Below, in pieces: positions 1 to 9,730 of a DNA stretch of 64,000 bases (its first letter is position 1; each line of letters starts with the position of its first letter). A program made the position numbers and the translations under genes. The DNA comes from Vibrio tapetis subsp. quintayensis (GTDB lineage: Bacteria; Pseudomonadota; Gammaproteobacteria; Enterobacterales; Vibrionaceae): NCBI RefSeq assembly GCF_030409945.1, contig NZ_JAUFQV010000032.1, forward strand, positions 186,001 to 250,000, read 5' to 3'. A model generated the notes under the pieces. It was given only the letters and a program-made list of their open reading frames with translations, was not told the origin of the DNA and did no database searches.

Positions 1-196
1 GTTCTACATGGTATTCGTCTTGAAGTACGGTTAAGCCTGCCATAAAAACACTGTTGTCAACGAACTCTGGAAAGTCGGACTGCGTGAGAAATCGTTCTCG
101 ACAATCGTCACCCAAATGTATTTCATCTTGCCAATGATTTTTAGGTTGAAATTTAGACATGTCAAATTCGCACAGGTTTTCTGGTTTTTTAAACAT
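1..196 (-). CDS. AraC-type transcriptional regulator, N-terminal part (cut by window edge)
   Basis: The complement reads from an ATG at 196 down to base 1 without a stop, giving 65 residues beginning MFKKPENLCEF; the rest lies outside the window. The segment resembles, from memory, the cupin-type N-terminal part of AraC-family regulators that sit beside exporters in Vibrio. It is divergent from the MATE gene at 251, with 54 bp between the start codons, which fits a regulator controlling its neighbour. The DNA-binding domain is not visible, so the family call is tentative; the existence of a gene is better supported than its name. Confidence 0.5.
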   Translation of the reverse strand, partial: MFKKPENLCEFDMSKFQPKNHWQDEIHLGDDCRERFLTQSDFPEFVDNSVFMAGLTVLQDEYHVE

Positions 197-250
197 TTTG
201 TTTATGCTCGTACTTAGTTATATTTTTCGCCTAAATCAGGAGGGCATAAT

Positions 251-1624
251 ATGAAAACACATTCTTTAACACCTACCGTTCGCCCGCACGCTCTATTGCC
301 TCGAGTACTTAAGCTCGCGTTCCCAGTTGCCATCCAAAGTGCACTGGTTTCTATCTTGGCATTAGCAGACGTCTTAATGGTAAGTGAATTTGGCCAACAC
401 GCGACTGCGGCCGTTGGCATCGCCTCAAAATGGCAATTCGTTGCTACCATGATTATGGCAGGTATGGCCGCTGCGACCGGCGTACTTGTATCACAATACT
501 GGGGCAAAGAAGACAAAGTACACGCTAAAACGGTAACGGTACAAGCGCTTAAGTTTGGCACAGCACTCATTATTCCAGTAACCGCGATTCTGACGCTCTT
601 TGCTGGGCAGATAATGCTACTGCAAACCACTGACGAACAAGTGATTAGCCTAGGCGTTGAATATCTAATATATAGCTTTCCTGTGCTCTTACTAACGCAT
701 TTTGTGATTACAGTCGAATCCGCATTACGCTCAAGCGGCAATGCGATGTTGCCTCTAATCATAGGCGCCATAACGGTTGCAATTAACATTGCACTGAATT
801 TTTTACTGATCCGTGGCGGCTACGGCATTCCAGCAATGGGCGTTGCTGGCGCAGCATTAGCGACCACCATTGCTCGAGCTCTACAGGTATTTATGATGTG
901 GGCAGTGCTGATGTGGAGCAAAAACTGGCTTGTAACCAGCCACTATATTAAAAAACACCATACTTTATGGATGTCTTTCAAAAAGCTGGCGATTCCAAGC
1001 TCGTGCAGCGCGGTTTTATGGGCTGCAGGCACGCTGACGTACCAAATGATCATAGGTCATATGGGCACAACAGAGTTAGCCGTTTATAGCATGATTGGAC
1101 CATTTGAATCACTTTGCTACGCACTGTTCTTTGGTATTGCAGTGGCCTGTTCAGTGCTTGTTGGTCAATCTCTTGGCCGGGATGAATTTGAAGACGCACA
1201 AGCCATATCTGTCACCATTATAAAATGGGTTTTGGCATTAGGCCTTTCTCTTGGTCTAGCTCTGTACTTGAGCCGCGACTGGGTAATTAGCGTTTTGAAT
1301 TTGGACTCACCTAAGCTTGCAGCGATGGCGTTACCTGCACTAGGAGTAATGGCGTTTGGTATCTGGATTCGGATGCTTAACATGACCATCATCAACGGCG
1401 TATTGAGAGCCGGAGGAGAGCACATGTTCTTCATCAAAATGGATTTGATTGCGATGTGGTCTTTCGGCATTCCATTGACTTTATTTGGCGCATTCTTAGG
1501 TGAATGGAGCTTTAACTGGGTTTACTTAGCCATTGTCAGCGAAGAATTTGTTCGCTTCTACCTATGCTTCCGCCGCTACCGAGAAAAGCGCTGGGTGGCT
1601 AACTTAACTCTGCAAACGGCTTAG
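251..1624 (+). CDS. MATE-family multidrug/cation antiporter
   Basis: A 457-residue polytopic inner-membrane protein with about twelve hydrophobic segments in two homologous halves, the normal size for MATE exporters (NorM/DinF class). These exchange Na+ or H+ for cationic drugs or metabolites. Early residues are typical of the family: LAFPVAIQS in helix 1, and ALADVLMVSEFG followed by AVGIA in helix 2. A strong ribosome-binding site, AGGAGG, lies 7 nt before the ATG at 251. The gene is divergent from the regulator cut off at the left edge, which may control it. The substrate cannot be read from the sequence, so no gene symbol is given. Confidence 0.88.
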   Translation: MKTHSLTPTVRPHALLPRVLKLAFPVAIQSALVSILALADVLMVSEFGQHATAAVGIASKWQFVATMIMAGMAAATGVLVSQYWGKEDKVHAKTVTVQALKFGTALIIPVTAILTLFAGQIMLLQTTDEQVISLGVEYLIYSFPVLLLTHFVITVESALRSSGNAMLPLIIGAITVAINIALNFLLIRGGYGIPAMGVAGAALATTIARALQVFMMWAVLMWSKNWLVTSHYIKKHHTLWMSFKKLAIPSSCSAVLWAAGTLTYQMIIGHMGTTELAVYSMIGPFESLCYALFFGIAVACSVLVGQSLGRDEFEDAQAISVTIIKWVLALGLSLGLALYLSRDWVISVLNLDSPKLAAMALPALGVMAFGIWIRMLNMTIINGVLRAGGEHMFFIKMDLIAMWSFGIPLTLFGAFLGEWSFNWVYLAIVSEEFVRFYLCFRRYREKRWVANLTLQTA

Positions 1625-1632
1625 AGGCTAAA

Positions 1633-1679
1633 GGCGGAAGATAATTCAACCTTCTGCCTTCCGCCTAATGCCTTCCGCC
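1633..1679. terminator. Inverted repeat between convergent MATE and pepT genes
   Basis: GGCGGAAG (1633-1640) can pair with either of two copies of CTTCCGCC (1658-1665 and 1672-1679). The two right arms are part of a short direct repeat. The element lies between two convergent stop codons, where a terminator is expected, but it has no clear T tract, so termination is an inference from position. Confidence 0.4.
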
Positions 1680-1683
1680 TTAT

Positions 1684-2913
1684 CTAACGATGGTATTTCG
1701 CCGTATTTTGCGCAATCTTAGCAATCACCAATACCGACTGCTCCATTTGTTCAATTGAGATGAACTCATGAATACCGTGGAAGTTATAACCGCCAGTAAA
1801 GATGTTCGGGCAAGGCAATCCCATAAACGAAAGCCTTGCGCCATCTGTGCCGCCGCGAATCGGTTTGATCAATGGCTCTACGTCGCACTCAATCATGCTC
1901 TGTTTTGCAATGTCGATAATATGTGGGTGAGGTTCTACCATTTCTTTCATGTTGCGATAGCAATCCGTTAGAACCAACTCAACATGACCTTTGGTTAACT
2001 TACTGTTTAACTCATCCACTTTTTGCTGCATAAACACTTTACGGCGATCCGTTTCAGCGGCATCAAAATCACGGATAATGTAACCGAGTTCTGTTTTAGC
2101 AACACTTGGCTCCATAGATTTCAAATGATAAAAACCTTCGTAGCCCGATGTGGTTTCTGGGGTTTCCTCAGCTGGCATCATCGCTTGGAATTGAGCGGCA
2201 ATGTTCATTGAGTTGACCATTTTTCCTTTTGCTGTGCCCGGATGAACGTTAACACCATGACAGATTACATCGGCGCTTATTGCATTGAAGTTTTCGAACT
2301 CCAATTCACCTAATGGTCCGCCGTCCACCGTATATGCCCACTGAGCACCAAACTTCGCTACATTAAACAGGTTCGCACCTCGGCCAATCTCTTCATCTGG
2401 TGTAAAGCCAATGCAGATATCACCATGCTTAATATCTGGGTTTGCTTGCAGATGCGCAACCGCGGTTAGGATTTCAGCAATACCCGCTTTATTATCGGCC
2501 CCTAACAGCGTAGTGCCATCGGTTGTGATGAGGTTTTGACCGTGTAAGTCATGAAGATCTGGAAATTGAATAGGAGACAGTACTATGTCCCCCTTACCAA
2601 GCGCGATATCGCCGCCTTGATAGTCATCGATAATCTGCGGTTTTACGTCTTTGCCAGAAGCATCTGGTGCTGTATCCATATGAGCAATAAAGCCAATAGC
2701 GGGAACGGCGTAGTCTACGTTACTCGGCAAACGGCCCATGAGGTAACCATTGCCATCAAGACTGACATCAACAAGACCAAGTTCGACCATTTCTTGCTGC
2801 AAGCTCTGAGCAAACACCATTTGGCCCGCACTGCTTGGGCAATGTGCATTTTTAGGGTCTGATTTAGTATCAAAAGTTACATAGCGTAAAAATCGTTCAA
2901 CTAGATTATCCAT
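1684..2913 (-). CDS. pepT: Peptidase T (tripeptide aminopeptidase, M20B)
   Basis: A 409-residue zinc metallopeptidase that removes N-terminal residues from tripeptides in the cytoplasm. It follows E. coli PepT along its length: the start MDNLVERFLRYV, the metal-site motif AHMDTAPD (His78, Asp80), LLGADNKAGIAE (bridging Asp140), TPDEEIG (catalytic and metal Glu174/175), TVDGG (Asp197), and the late GGYNFHGIHE histidine. All five zinc ligands are present, so it should be active. It lies 110 bp downstream of the NTF2-like gene on the same strand and is convergent with the MATE gene. Confidence 0.96.
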   Translation of the reverse strand: MDNLVERFLRYVTFDTKSDPKNAHCPSSAGQMVFAQSLQQEMVELGLVDVSLDGNGYLMGRLPSNVDYAVPAIGFIAHMDTAPDASGKDVKPQIIDDYQGGDIALGKGDIVLSPIQFPDLHDLHGQNLITTDGTTLLGADNKAGIAEILTAVAHLQANPDIKHGDICIGFTPDEEIGRGANLFNVAKFGAQWAYTVDGGPLGELEFENFNAISADVICHGVNVHPGTAKGKMVNSMNIAAQFQAMMPAEETPETTSGYEGFYHLKSMEPSVAKTELGYIIRDFDAAETDRRKVFMQQKVDELNSKLTKGHVELVLTDCYRNMKEMVEPHPHIIDIAKQSMIECDVEPLIKPIRGGTDGARLSFMGLPCPNIFTGGYNFHGIHEFISIEQMEQSVLVIAKIAQNTAKYHR

Positions 2914-3023
2914 AACTGTCTCTTTTATTGTGGGCTGGTCTCAGCGCCGAATACGAGCAAGTGATCCGTAACGAATCGTTACAATCATCATAGTTAGATT
3001 AATCTTCTGCACATTGCGATAGG

Positions 3024-3356
3024 TCAGGTTTTATTCTCTTCTTGTATGACCAAATACGAAGTAATTACCGTAACTTGATCGTTTTCAAATTGGAAAACAT
3101 CACAAAAATTAAAGGCGCGCTCCGCATCCCCATGCCCTTGAACCAACATATGTTCCTCACCGGAAAAATGACTCGATACCTGCAACGAAATAGGTTCAAA
3201 GCCCAATTGATAACATATCGCTCTTACCGAATCGATACCATGGATCACTTCTTTACCCACATTTCGCCATTCCACTTGTTCAGACAAATAGGGCAAGAGT
3301 TCATCCACTTCACCGTTGGAAAAAGCCAAACATGCTTTCCTCAGTGCTTCGCTCAT
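3024..3356 (-). CDS. NTF2-like / SnoaL-type small protein
   Basis: A 110-residue protein starting MSEALRKACLAFSNG. I chose this start over an ATG 81 bp further upstream because GGGAG stands 7 nt before it, while the upstream ATG has no ribosome-binding site. The pattern fits the NTF2/SnoaL cone fold: an N-terminal helix with FSNGEVDELLPYLSEQVEW, then WRNVGKEVIHGIDSVRAI, and C-terminal beta strands with FCDVFQFENDQVTVITSYLV. Such proteins include ketosteroid-isomerase-like enzymes and small binding proteins; the ligand is unknown. It precedes pepT on the same strand and is divergent from the methyltransferase at 3525. Confidence 0.7.
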   Translation of the reverse strand: MSEALRKACLAFSNGEVDELLPYLSEQVEWRNVGKEVIHGIDSVRAICYQLGFEPISLQVSSHFSGEEHMLVQGHGDAERAFNFCDVFQFENDQVTVITSYLVIQEENKT

Positions 3357-3524
3357 ACATTTACTCCCATCAGAATCTGAGTAAGGTGGAATAAGTATAG
3401 GAGATAACGTCACTTTTGGGGCTTGGCTGTTCATCAAACACGCCAGACTTTTGCTACAATGATCCTTCTATCTTGACGAGGCTGTGGATACTCCCAAGAA
3501 CTTCCCTACGGTGTTGGAGTCACT

Positions 3525-4124
3525 TTGAACTTTTTTGATCGCCTAAACGTGTACTTTTACCATAATGATCGCCAGAAAAAATGGCCACTTGACGGTCCAA
3601 AAACCTTAGGTTGGAAAGACACTGCATCTCAGCGGACACGTTTTAATGCCATTGCACAGCAATACGACTTTACCAATAAAACGGTTTTGGATTTGGGTTG
3701 TGGTTTTGGAGACTTAAAACTGTATCTCGATGAGTACTTTAAACTAAAAGCCTATACCGGTATCGACCAACAAAAATCGTTTATCGCTGCGGCTAAGTTA
3801 AGGGACATTCCGCTAGCCACTTTCTTACACGCCGATTTTGCTCGGTGTAAGCTCAACAAACATGATGTGATTATCGCCTGTGGCTCATTGAACTATTACA
3901 GTAGCAACCCTAAGTATTTATATAATGTAATTAAAGGAATGTACGCCAACGCCAATGAAGTGGTCATTTTTAACTTGCTAAATTCAGACACTTTCCCAAC
4001 CGATACTCTGCTCCAGAGCTACAACCCAAATGATATACTGACGTTTTGTCGCACACTGACAAAGCAGAGCCTTATTATTCAAGGCTATGCAGCCGATGAT
4101 TTCACTGTAGTAATGAAGAAATAG
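3525..4124 (+). CDS. Class I SAM-dependent methyltransferase
   Basis: A 199-residue cytoplasmic protein with the Rossmann-fold methyltransferase motif I, VLDLGCGFGDLK, near residues 54-65, an acidic motif II in YTGIDQQKSF, and a motif IV-like DVIIACGSLNYY. It reads from a TTG codon at 3525 with GGAG 5 nt upstream; no better ATG is available before the SAM motif. The acceptor substrate cannot be inferred. The gene is divergent from the NTF2-like gene and convergent with the GGDEF gene. Confidence 0.8.
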   Translation: MNFFDRLNVYFYHNDRQKKWPLDGPKTLGWKDTASQRTRFNAIAQQYDFTNKTVLDLGCGFGDLKLYLDEYFKLKAYTGIDQQKSFIAAAKLRDIPLATFLHADFARCKLNKHDVIIACGSLNYYSSNPKYLYNVIKGMYANANEVVIFNLLNSDTFPTDTLLQSYNPNDILTFCRTLTKQSLIIQGYAADDFTVVMKK

Positions 4125-4164
4125 AGACTGGCAGATTGAGCAATATCGCCGCCTGATCGAGCAA

Positions 4165-5208
4165 TCAAGTTACCGCATAAGCCACTTGGTTTCGGCCAAG
4201 ATCTTTTGCCTTATAAAGCAGGCCATCAGCAGTTTTGAACATATCGTCCAGAGCCATGCCGTCTTCACCATATTCAGAAATACCAATGCTGGCCGAAATA
4301 TTAATGCACTGCCCGTCAATTTCAAAGCAATGCCGAGCAATGACTTTTCTCAAATGTTCAGCCATTGCTCGACCTTTTTGGCGATCGGTATAGGGAAGTA
4401 AGACACAAAACTCTTCGCCACCTACACGATATACTGTGTCAGAAAGACGAGCCGTATCTGCTAATAGGCTGGCAACTTTAACCAAAACCTGATCACCCGT
4501 ATCGTGTCCAAATTCATCATTAATCGCTTTAAAATAATCGAGGTCAATCACCAACAGGCTGAACACATCAGTTTTGCGTCGGTGCATGGTCACCATTTTC
4601 TCGAACCCTAGAGCAAGGCTGAGTCTATTATCGATTTTGGTCAGCGGATCCAAGGTTGCCAATGACGTTAGTTGCCGCTCTGTTACTTCTCTGTTGCGTT
4701 CATAAACATGAGCTACCGCCCACAGCGCAACCAGACACACCGCGACATTTGCCGCTGAGTTTATCGCTAAGATGGAATCAGGTTGGAGGATCTGCCAGGT
4801 GTAGTTAGCGATACCACCGGGAATAATAAATAGGTTAATGCGAAAGCCGTTTGCTTTACCCAATAACAAATACGCAATGATTGGGCTGATAAACATCCAG
4901 ACAAACACAGTGACAGAAGTTGGTGTCGTCGCAACGGCAAAAAAGATAATTGCAGAAATAGTCGCGACATATAATGTTGGGTGTAGAGGACGATGACGAA
5001 AGGTATCGGCGTAGCAAAATAGGTAAGCAGAATAAATAGAAAAACACAGTTCGAAAATACCCAGCATTTTTTGGTCGAGCAAAAGCAAATTAAGCGAACC
5101 ATAGAATAAGCCCGCCAACAACGTCACCAAGCTCATCCCTTTGAGCATTTTAGTTCGAAACAGCTGTGAACGAGTCAGCCATTCGACATCCAAATCCATC
5201 TGTTGCAT
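4165..5208 (-). CDS. Membrane-bound diguanylate cyclase (GGDEF)
   Basis: A 347-residue protein with about six hydrophobic segments in residues 20-165 and a C-terminal GGDEF domain. The active-site loop reads GGEEF, a catalytically competent variant. The RxxD product-inhibition site (RLSD) lies exactly five residues before it, so feedback control by c-di-GMP is expected. DPLTKIDNRL marks the start of the domain and DLDYFKAINDEFGHDTGD the metal and substrate region. It should make c-di-GMP from GTP at the inner membrane. GGAAG precedes the ATG. The sensory input of the membrane part is unknown. Confidence 0.92.
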   Translation of the reverse strand: MQQMDLDVEWLTRSQLFRTKMLKGMSLVTLLAGLFYGSLNLLLLDQKMLGIFELCFSIYSAYLFCYADTFRHRPLHPTLYVATISAIIFFAVATTPTSVTVFVWMFISPIIAYLLLGKANGFRINLFIIPGGIANYTWQILQPDSILAINSAANVAVCLVALWAVAHVYERNREVTERQLTSLATLDPLTKIDNRLSLALGFEKMVTMHRRKTDVFSLLVIDLDYFKAINDEFGHDTGDQVLVKVASLLADTARLSDTVYRVGGEEFCVLLPYTDRQKGRAMAEHLRKVIARHCFEIDGQCINISASIGISEYGEDGMALDDMFKTADGLLYKAKDLGRNQVAYAVT

Positions 5209-5438
5209 TACGCTTCCACTCTATGCTTGTGCATCCAGTAGCATTTTGGAACAGATTTCACATTCGAACAACATTTAACCAAAATATGTTGTGATTTTTC
5301 TGATCTAGGTTTTACTTCTCAGTAATATGACTTAATTTCTGAGCCTGAAAAACATAAGCATGAGCTAATTAAGAAATTGCATGTTACTAAATATGTCAAT
5401 GTTTGCTATTCCAAATACAATATCTGGTGTTCGGGCAT

Positions 5439-5468
5439 AAAAATAGCGCCATATCAGGCGCTATTTTT
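5439..5468 (-). terminator. Rho-independent terminator downstream of the GNAT gene
   Basis: AAAAATAGCGCC and GGCGCTATTTTT form a 12-bp stem around ATATCA, and the run of T on either strand suits a terminator. It lies 24 bp beyond the GNAT stop codon. The remainder of 5209-5491 is AT-rich and upstream of the GGDEF gene; nothing else was recognised there. Confidence 0.85.
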
Positions 5469-5491
5469 ACAACTATAAAACTTAATAAGAC

Positions 5492-6031
5492 TTAAACAAA
5501 CACTTGGGCTTTTTCTAACAAAAGCTGTGGCGACGGCCAAACTATGATGCATTCTTCTACATTAGTTCCGCATGGTGAGTTCCAATGGCTCTTATGAGAA
5601 ACTTCGCCTCCCAGTGCCAGATAAAACTGCTTAGCTGCCACATTTTCATTTAGAACTTCCAAATATAAACCAGAATCAGGAAAATATTTCTGAGTCCATT
5701 TAGCCGCTTCTAACATCAACTTGGTGCCCAGTCCATGCCCCTGATAAGCCGAGTCTACATGTAAGTTATCGATTATAGTGCCGTTATCGATGTTATGGTT
5801 ACCATACACACAGATAAAACCACAGAGGGTATCTCCCTCCTCCAACAACAACACGCTTTGATTAAAAGACGGGTTGGTTAGGCGCGTTTGCCAAATCACC
5901 AGTCGATCATCAGCGGCAAATTTATCTAGGTAGGCATCAGTGACAATTCCGCGATAGTGCTCTTGCCAGCTTTTGGCATGCAGCTTGGCTATCTTAGCGT
6001 AATCCTGATATTCCGCTTGTCTTAATTCCAC
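5492..6031 (-). CDS. GNAT-family N-acetyltransferase
   Basis: A 179-residue protein with the GNAT fold signatures: an N-terminal MELRQAEYQDYAKIAKLHAKSW, strand beta-4 with IDNLHVDSAYQGHGLGTKLM, where QGHGLG is the acetyl-CoA pyrophosphate-binding loop, and a late YLEVLNENVAAKQFYLALGG. It transfers an acetyl group from acetyl-CoA to an amine that cannot be identified here. Translation starts at a GTG with AAGGAGGA 4 nt upstream, one of the strongest ribosome-binding sites in the window. It is a single-gene unit ending in the hairpin at 5439. Confidence 0.88.
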   Translation of the reverse strand: MELRQAEYQDYAKIAKLHAKSWQEHYRGIVTDAYLDKFAADDRLVIWQTRLTNPSFNQSVLLLEEGDTLCGFICVYGNHNIDNGTIIDNLHVDSAYQGHGLGTKLMLEAAKWTQKYFPDSGLYLEVLNENVAAKQFYLALGGEVSHKSHWNSPCGTNVEECIIVWPSPQLLLEKAQVFV

Positions 6032-6554
6032 TCTCTCCTCCTTGAGCGATGACGAATATACAACCTAACTACAGTAAAGCAAAAAGCACCGAATTATGCA
6101 CCTTATTAATGAAAAACAACCAGACAAACCCGTATATAACTAAATATATGCGCTATTTTCATGCGCCAAATAACATATTCGACTATTATCCGTTCTATAA
6201 ATTATTTGACCCTAACACCTTTGTTCAGAAGTACTTGGGTGGAACCAGAAAGCCTGCCAATAAATGGCGTAGCAATGACGGTTGCCCGATAGGACAATTC
6301 TGAACCTACCGAACAACAAAACCGACGAAATCGGTTGCGCATTTCGTCAATAAACCGATTTAACCATCACAATTTCCTAACAAAAAGCTCAAGTATCACC
6401 ATCGATGACCGATAGCCCTCTATACTACTTGTAAAGTGGTTAAAACAATAAAATTAAAATCACGGCTTTAATAACAGGAAAATTGTCATTAATTGAACCA
6501 TAATTTTTGACATATTAATTAATAAAACTTCTAACAAGAGGTTAAAGGAAGACC
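6032..6554. other. 523-bp region between GNAT and chemoreceptor genes
   Basis: This AT-rich stretch carries the GNAT promoter on its left and the chemoreceptor promoter on its right. An 84-codon open frame (6049-6303, rightward) begins inside the GNAT leader but has no ribosome-binding site and no recognisable domain, so I do not call it. AAAGGAAGACC before 6555 is the chemoreceptor ribosome-binding site. No repeat or RNA gene was recognised. Confidence 0.5.
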
Positions 6555-8432
6555 ATGAGATTTCGCCATAAGATTGTTGCCGCATCGTCCTTGCTATTAC
6601 TGTTAATATTGACTCTTCTCACCACTCAACAATATTTTGCGATGAAGAGTGAGCTTGAAAGACAAGTGAGTTCAAGTGTCAGTGAGATCGTGGATGGGGT
6701 TCGAAATACCGTATCCGCAGACTTAAAAGGTAAAAAAGACATCGCGGCTTACGCCACTAGCTTAATAGAAGATGCCTATTTGGATGGCAATGAAGCCAAT
6801 ATCGAAGACATTATTAGCCAAAAAACAGTCACTGATTCTTTCTTACTTGCTGGGTTAGGCATCGAAAGTGATGGCTCCCATGTCAGTAACGACCCAAGCT
6901 GGGATCCAGGCCCAACGTGGGACCCACGTGCTCGCCCTTGGTATAAAGATGCCAAAAATGCAGGTAAATTAATCATCACAGCCCCTTACGCCGATTCCGC
7001 CACCAATGAAATTTTGGTTTCTATTGCAGAACCCGTGCGAAACAACGGTAAGTTTACTGGTGCAATATTCTATGATGTAAGCCTTGCGGGCCTTGCCACT
7101 ATCGTCAACAAAGTTAATTTATTTGACGCCGGGTACCTATTCATCGTTGCGGGTGACGGCACCATCATTGCGCACCCAGATGCAAAAATGAATGGCAAAC
7201 CAATGAAAGAGTTTCTCCCAAACGTTGGGATTAAAGAAACGACTCAAGAAGTAGAGATTGACGGGCAAATTTTCGCAACCGACTTCTCAAAAATCCCAGG
7301 AGAAGATTGGTATGTGGGCGTCATGCTTGATGAAACTATCGCTTATGCTGCGGTAGACGATTTAAGAAACAGCTCAATCATCTATGCTTTGATTGCTTTA
7401 TTGGTCTCCATTTTCGCGCTTCAATTATTGATACGCACCCTCATGGCACCATTGCAAAACCTCAACCAAGCGATTCAAGACGTCGCTTCGGGTCAAGGAG
7501 ACCTCACTAAGCGATTGGATACCAATACCGATCCAGAATTTGCAGAGTTGGCTCAAGGTTTTAATACATTTGCAGAAACCTTGCAAGAGCGTATTCGCCG
7601 AACCAAAGAGCTTAGCCAAGAAATTATGTCGGTCACAGAGAAAACTGCCGATGGCGCGAAACATTCAGCAAGCGCGATGGCCACACAGATGCAAGAGCTT
7701 GAGCAACTTGCCACGGCAATGCATGAAATGGCCACCACTTCGTCAGACGTAGCCGGTAATGCACAAGGTGCGGCGAGTGCCGCTAAAGACGCCGATACCG
7801 CAACAGAAGACGGCAGCCGAGTGTTTAACCACACAACGCAAGCCATCAGCGCACTTTCAGAACGTATCGATCAAGCAGTAGAAGAAGTGAAACAGCTGGA
7901 AACCGCTACCAGCAATATTGAAACCATCTTGAAAGTGATCAACGACATCGCCGACCAAACCAACCTACTCGCACTGAATGCCGCAATTGAGGCTGCACGT
8001 GCAGGTGAATCCGGTCGTGGCTTTGCGGTGGTAGCCGATGAAGTACGTACCCTTGCACAACGTACTCAAGAATCAACGACTGAAATCCGTAACATGATTG
8101 AACAATTACAATCTGGAGCATCTGCTGTTGCCAGTGCCATGGGGCAAAGCAAAGAAACCGCAGACGAAACAGTGACGCAAGCGGAAGAAGCCAATCAGGC
8201 AATTGAGCGTATCCGTGAAGCAATTCAGCAAATCAGTGATATGAATATTCAGATCGCATCAGCGGCTGAAGAACAAAGCTTGGTTGCTGAAGAAATTAAC
8301 AATAACACCATTAATATCAAGGACCTGTCAGTACAAGTGGCCGACTCAGCGGACTCAGCTAACGACGCGATGTCAACGCAACTGCAACACGTTCGTGACC
8401 AAGAAAGTGTCATGAGTAAATTCATTGTGTAG
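6555..8432 (+). CDS. Methyl-accepting chemotaxis protein, dCache sensor
   Basis: A 625-residue chemoreceptor. A membrane helix at about residues 7-27 is followed by a periplasmic double-Cache domain, including DPRARPWYKDA, a motif of amino-acid-binding dCache_1 sensors, and the second-module phrase FDAGYLFIVAGDGTIIAHPD. A second membrane helix lies near 275-295, then HAMP and a cytoplasmic coiled coil whose tip contains NLLALNAAIEAARAGE. It should control CheA and hence swimming in response to a small periplasmic ligand. The C-terminus lacks a CheR-binding NWxxF-type pentapeptide. It stands alone with its own terminator. Confidence 0.93.
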   Translation: MRFRHKIVAASSLLLLLILTLLTTQQYFAMKSELERQVSSSVSEIVDGVRNTVSADLKGKKDIAAYATSLIEDAYLDGNEANIEDIISQKTVTDSFLLAGLGIESDGSHVSNDPSWDPGPTWDPRARPWYKDAKNAGKLIITAPYADSATNEILVSIAEPVRNNGKFTGAIFYDVSLAGLATIVNKVNLFDAGYLFIVAGDGTIIAHPDAKMNGKPMKEFLPNVGIKETTQEVEIDGQIFATDFSKIPGEDWYVGVMLDETIAYAAVDDLRNSSIIYALIALLVSIFALQLLIRTLMAPLQNLNQAIQDVASGQGDLTKRLDTNTDPEFAELAQGFNTFAETLQERIRRTKELSQEIMSVTEKTADGAKHSASAMATQMQELEQLATAMHEMATTSSDVAGNAQGAASAAKDADTATEDGSRVFNHTTQAISALSERIDQAVEEVKQLETATSNIETILKVINDIADQTNLLALNAAIEAARAGESGRGFAVVADEVRTLAQRTQESTTEIRNMIEQLQSGASAVASAMGQSKETADETVTQAEEANQAIERIREAIQQISDMNIQIASAAEEQSLVAEEINNNTINIKDLSVQVADSADSANDAMSTQLQHVRDQESVMSKFIV

Positions 8433-8470
8433 ATAAATACATAGCTACATGGCGTAGAGTCACTCAATGT

Positions 8471-8506
8471 AAAAAATCCCAGTGGTACAAGCCACTGGGA
8501 TTTTTC
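8471..8506. terminator. Bidirectional terminator between chemoreceptor and codB
   Basis: AAATCCCAGTGG and CCACTGGGATTT form a 12-bp perfect stem around TACAAG, with A and T tracts on the two sides, between the convergent ends of the chemoreceptor and codB genes. Confidence 0.92.
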
Positions 8507-8509
8507 ATA

Positions 8510-9730
8510 TTACTGATGCGTTGTCATGGGGTTCAACCATCTATTGAGCAGTAAATAAGCCACTATCGAGCCGATGACGGCATTGATTGGCACAATACCA
8601 GGCAGCAATAATCCCGCAGTAATTCCGATAACCACCGCATAAATCCCGGCCCAATTCACCGACTTAAACTCCAATTCAGTGTAGTCGTAGTAGCGTTGAC
8701 GATTTTGCAAGTAATCGGCAATGATCACCGCACCAATCGGTGGGATAGCCAACGAAAGAAAACTCAACCACTCAATAAAATGGTTATACATCCACAAGGC
8801 AAACAAAGTTCCCACGATGCCATTCGCCATCGAGATGTACTGGCTAGGACGCCTCGTCACATTAGCAAACGCCAGCCCAGAGACATACAGCGCGTTGTCA
8901 TTCGTCGTCCAAATATTCAAACCCAACAGGACAATTGCAGGGATCATCAAGCCCTGAGCGAGCAGCACATCAAACACATCGGCATAGCCAACAGAAATCA
9001 CCCCAATGGCACCAAAAATAAACATGACAGAGTTGCCAACAAAAAAAGCCAACATGGTGATCAAAATTGCGCGCTTTTTTCCTCGGCAAAAACGGGTGAA
9101 ATCGGCCGTTAACGTACCTGCGCTGATAAACGTACCAATCACCATAGCGAGCGCACTCGAGTAATCTAATGTCGCTTCGTTCGAAACTGGGATGCTGTCC
9201 CATCGAATGCTTTGTGCTTCAACAAACACGGAATAACCACCGATGAGTAAAATTGCTGGCACCGCAATGGTCGAAAGAAAAATCAATGAGCTGATACCGA
9301 AATAGGCGGTGATCACCATCAAAAATCCAGACACTAATATCACCCACTCTATATCAATGCCTATCGTGCTATTCACTGGAATAGCAAACATCGCAACGCC
9401 CACACCAAACCACCCCACCTGTGTGCCGCCCAACAGCAATGAGGGTAGCCAAGAGCCTTTAGAGCCAAACGAAAAATGAGTGAGTAGATGTGTAGATAGC
9501 CCCGTAGTACAGCCGATGTAACCCAAAATTGAAGTGTAAACACCTAGAACTAAATTGCCCGCTAATACGATGTAGAGAAATTCTCGATTCTCTAATCCTC
9601 TAAAGACTTCTCCACCAGTCACCATGCTTGCGGAAAACAGCGTCAAGCCCATCAACACAAACGCGAGGGAAATACTCTTCTTTCTAGCATAGTGCGGGAC
9701 TGGCCTTAGGCTGTAGTTCTCGTCAAGCAT
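8510..9730 (-). CDS. codB: Cytosine permease (NCS1 family)
   Basis: A 406-residue protein of about twelve membrane segments that resembles E. coli CodB: the N-terminal NYSLRPVPHYARKKSI, the early ASMVTGGEVFRG, then GCTTGLSTHLLTHFSFGSKGSWLPS and GTQVGWFGVGVAMFA. NCS1 carriers of this kind import cytosine with a cation. The start is the ATG at 9730, which overlaps the last base of the upstream GGDEF gene's TGA (TGATG); a GTG one codon earlier is also possible. The overlap indicates translational coupling to that GGDEF gene. The deaminase partner codA is not adjacent but lies about 30 kb away. Confidence 0.87.
   Translation of the reverse strand: MLDENYSLRPVPHYARKKSISLAFVLMGLTLFSASMVTGGEVFRGLENREFLYIVLAGNLVLGVYTSILGYIGCTTGLSTHLLTHFSFGSKGSWLPSLLLGGTQVGWFGVGVAMFAIPVNSTIGIDIEWVILVSGFLMVITAYFGISSLIFLSTIAVPAILLIGGYSVFVEAQSIRWDSIPVSNEATLDYSSALAMVIGTFISAGTLTADFTRFCRGKKRAILITMLAFFVGNSVMFIFGAIGVISVGYADVFDVLLAQGLMIPAIVLLGLNIWTTNDNALYVSGLAFANVTRRPSQYISMANGIVGTLFALWMYNHFIEWLSFLSLAIPPIGAVIIADYLQNRQRYYDYTELEFKSVNWAGIYAVVIGITAGLLLPGIVPINAVIGSIVAYLLLNRWLNPMTTHQ

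Noticed and set aside
214..789. 191-residue leftward frame antisense to the MATE gene
   Set aside because: Fully antisense shadow of a well-supported gene, with no start signal.
6049..6303. 84-codon rightward frame after the GNAT gene
   Set aside because: No ribosome-binding site, start lies in the GNAT leader, and no recognisable domain.
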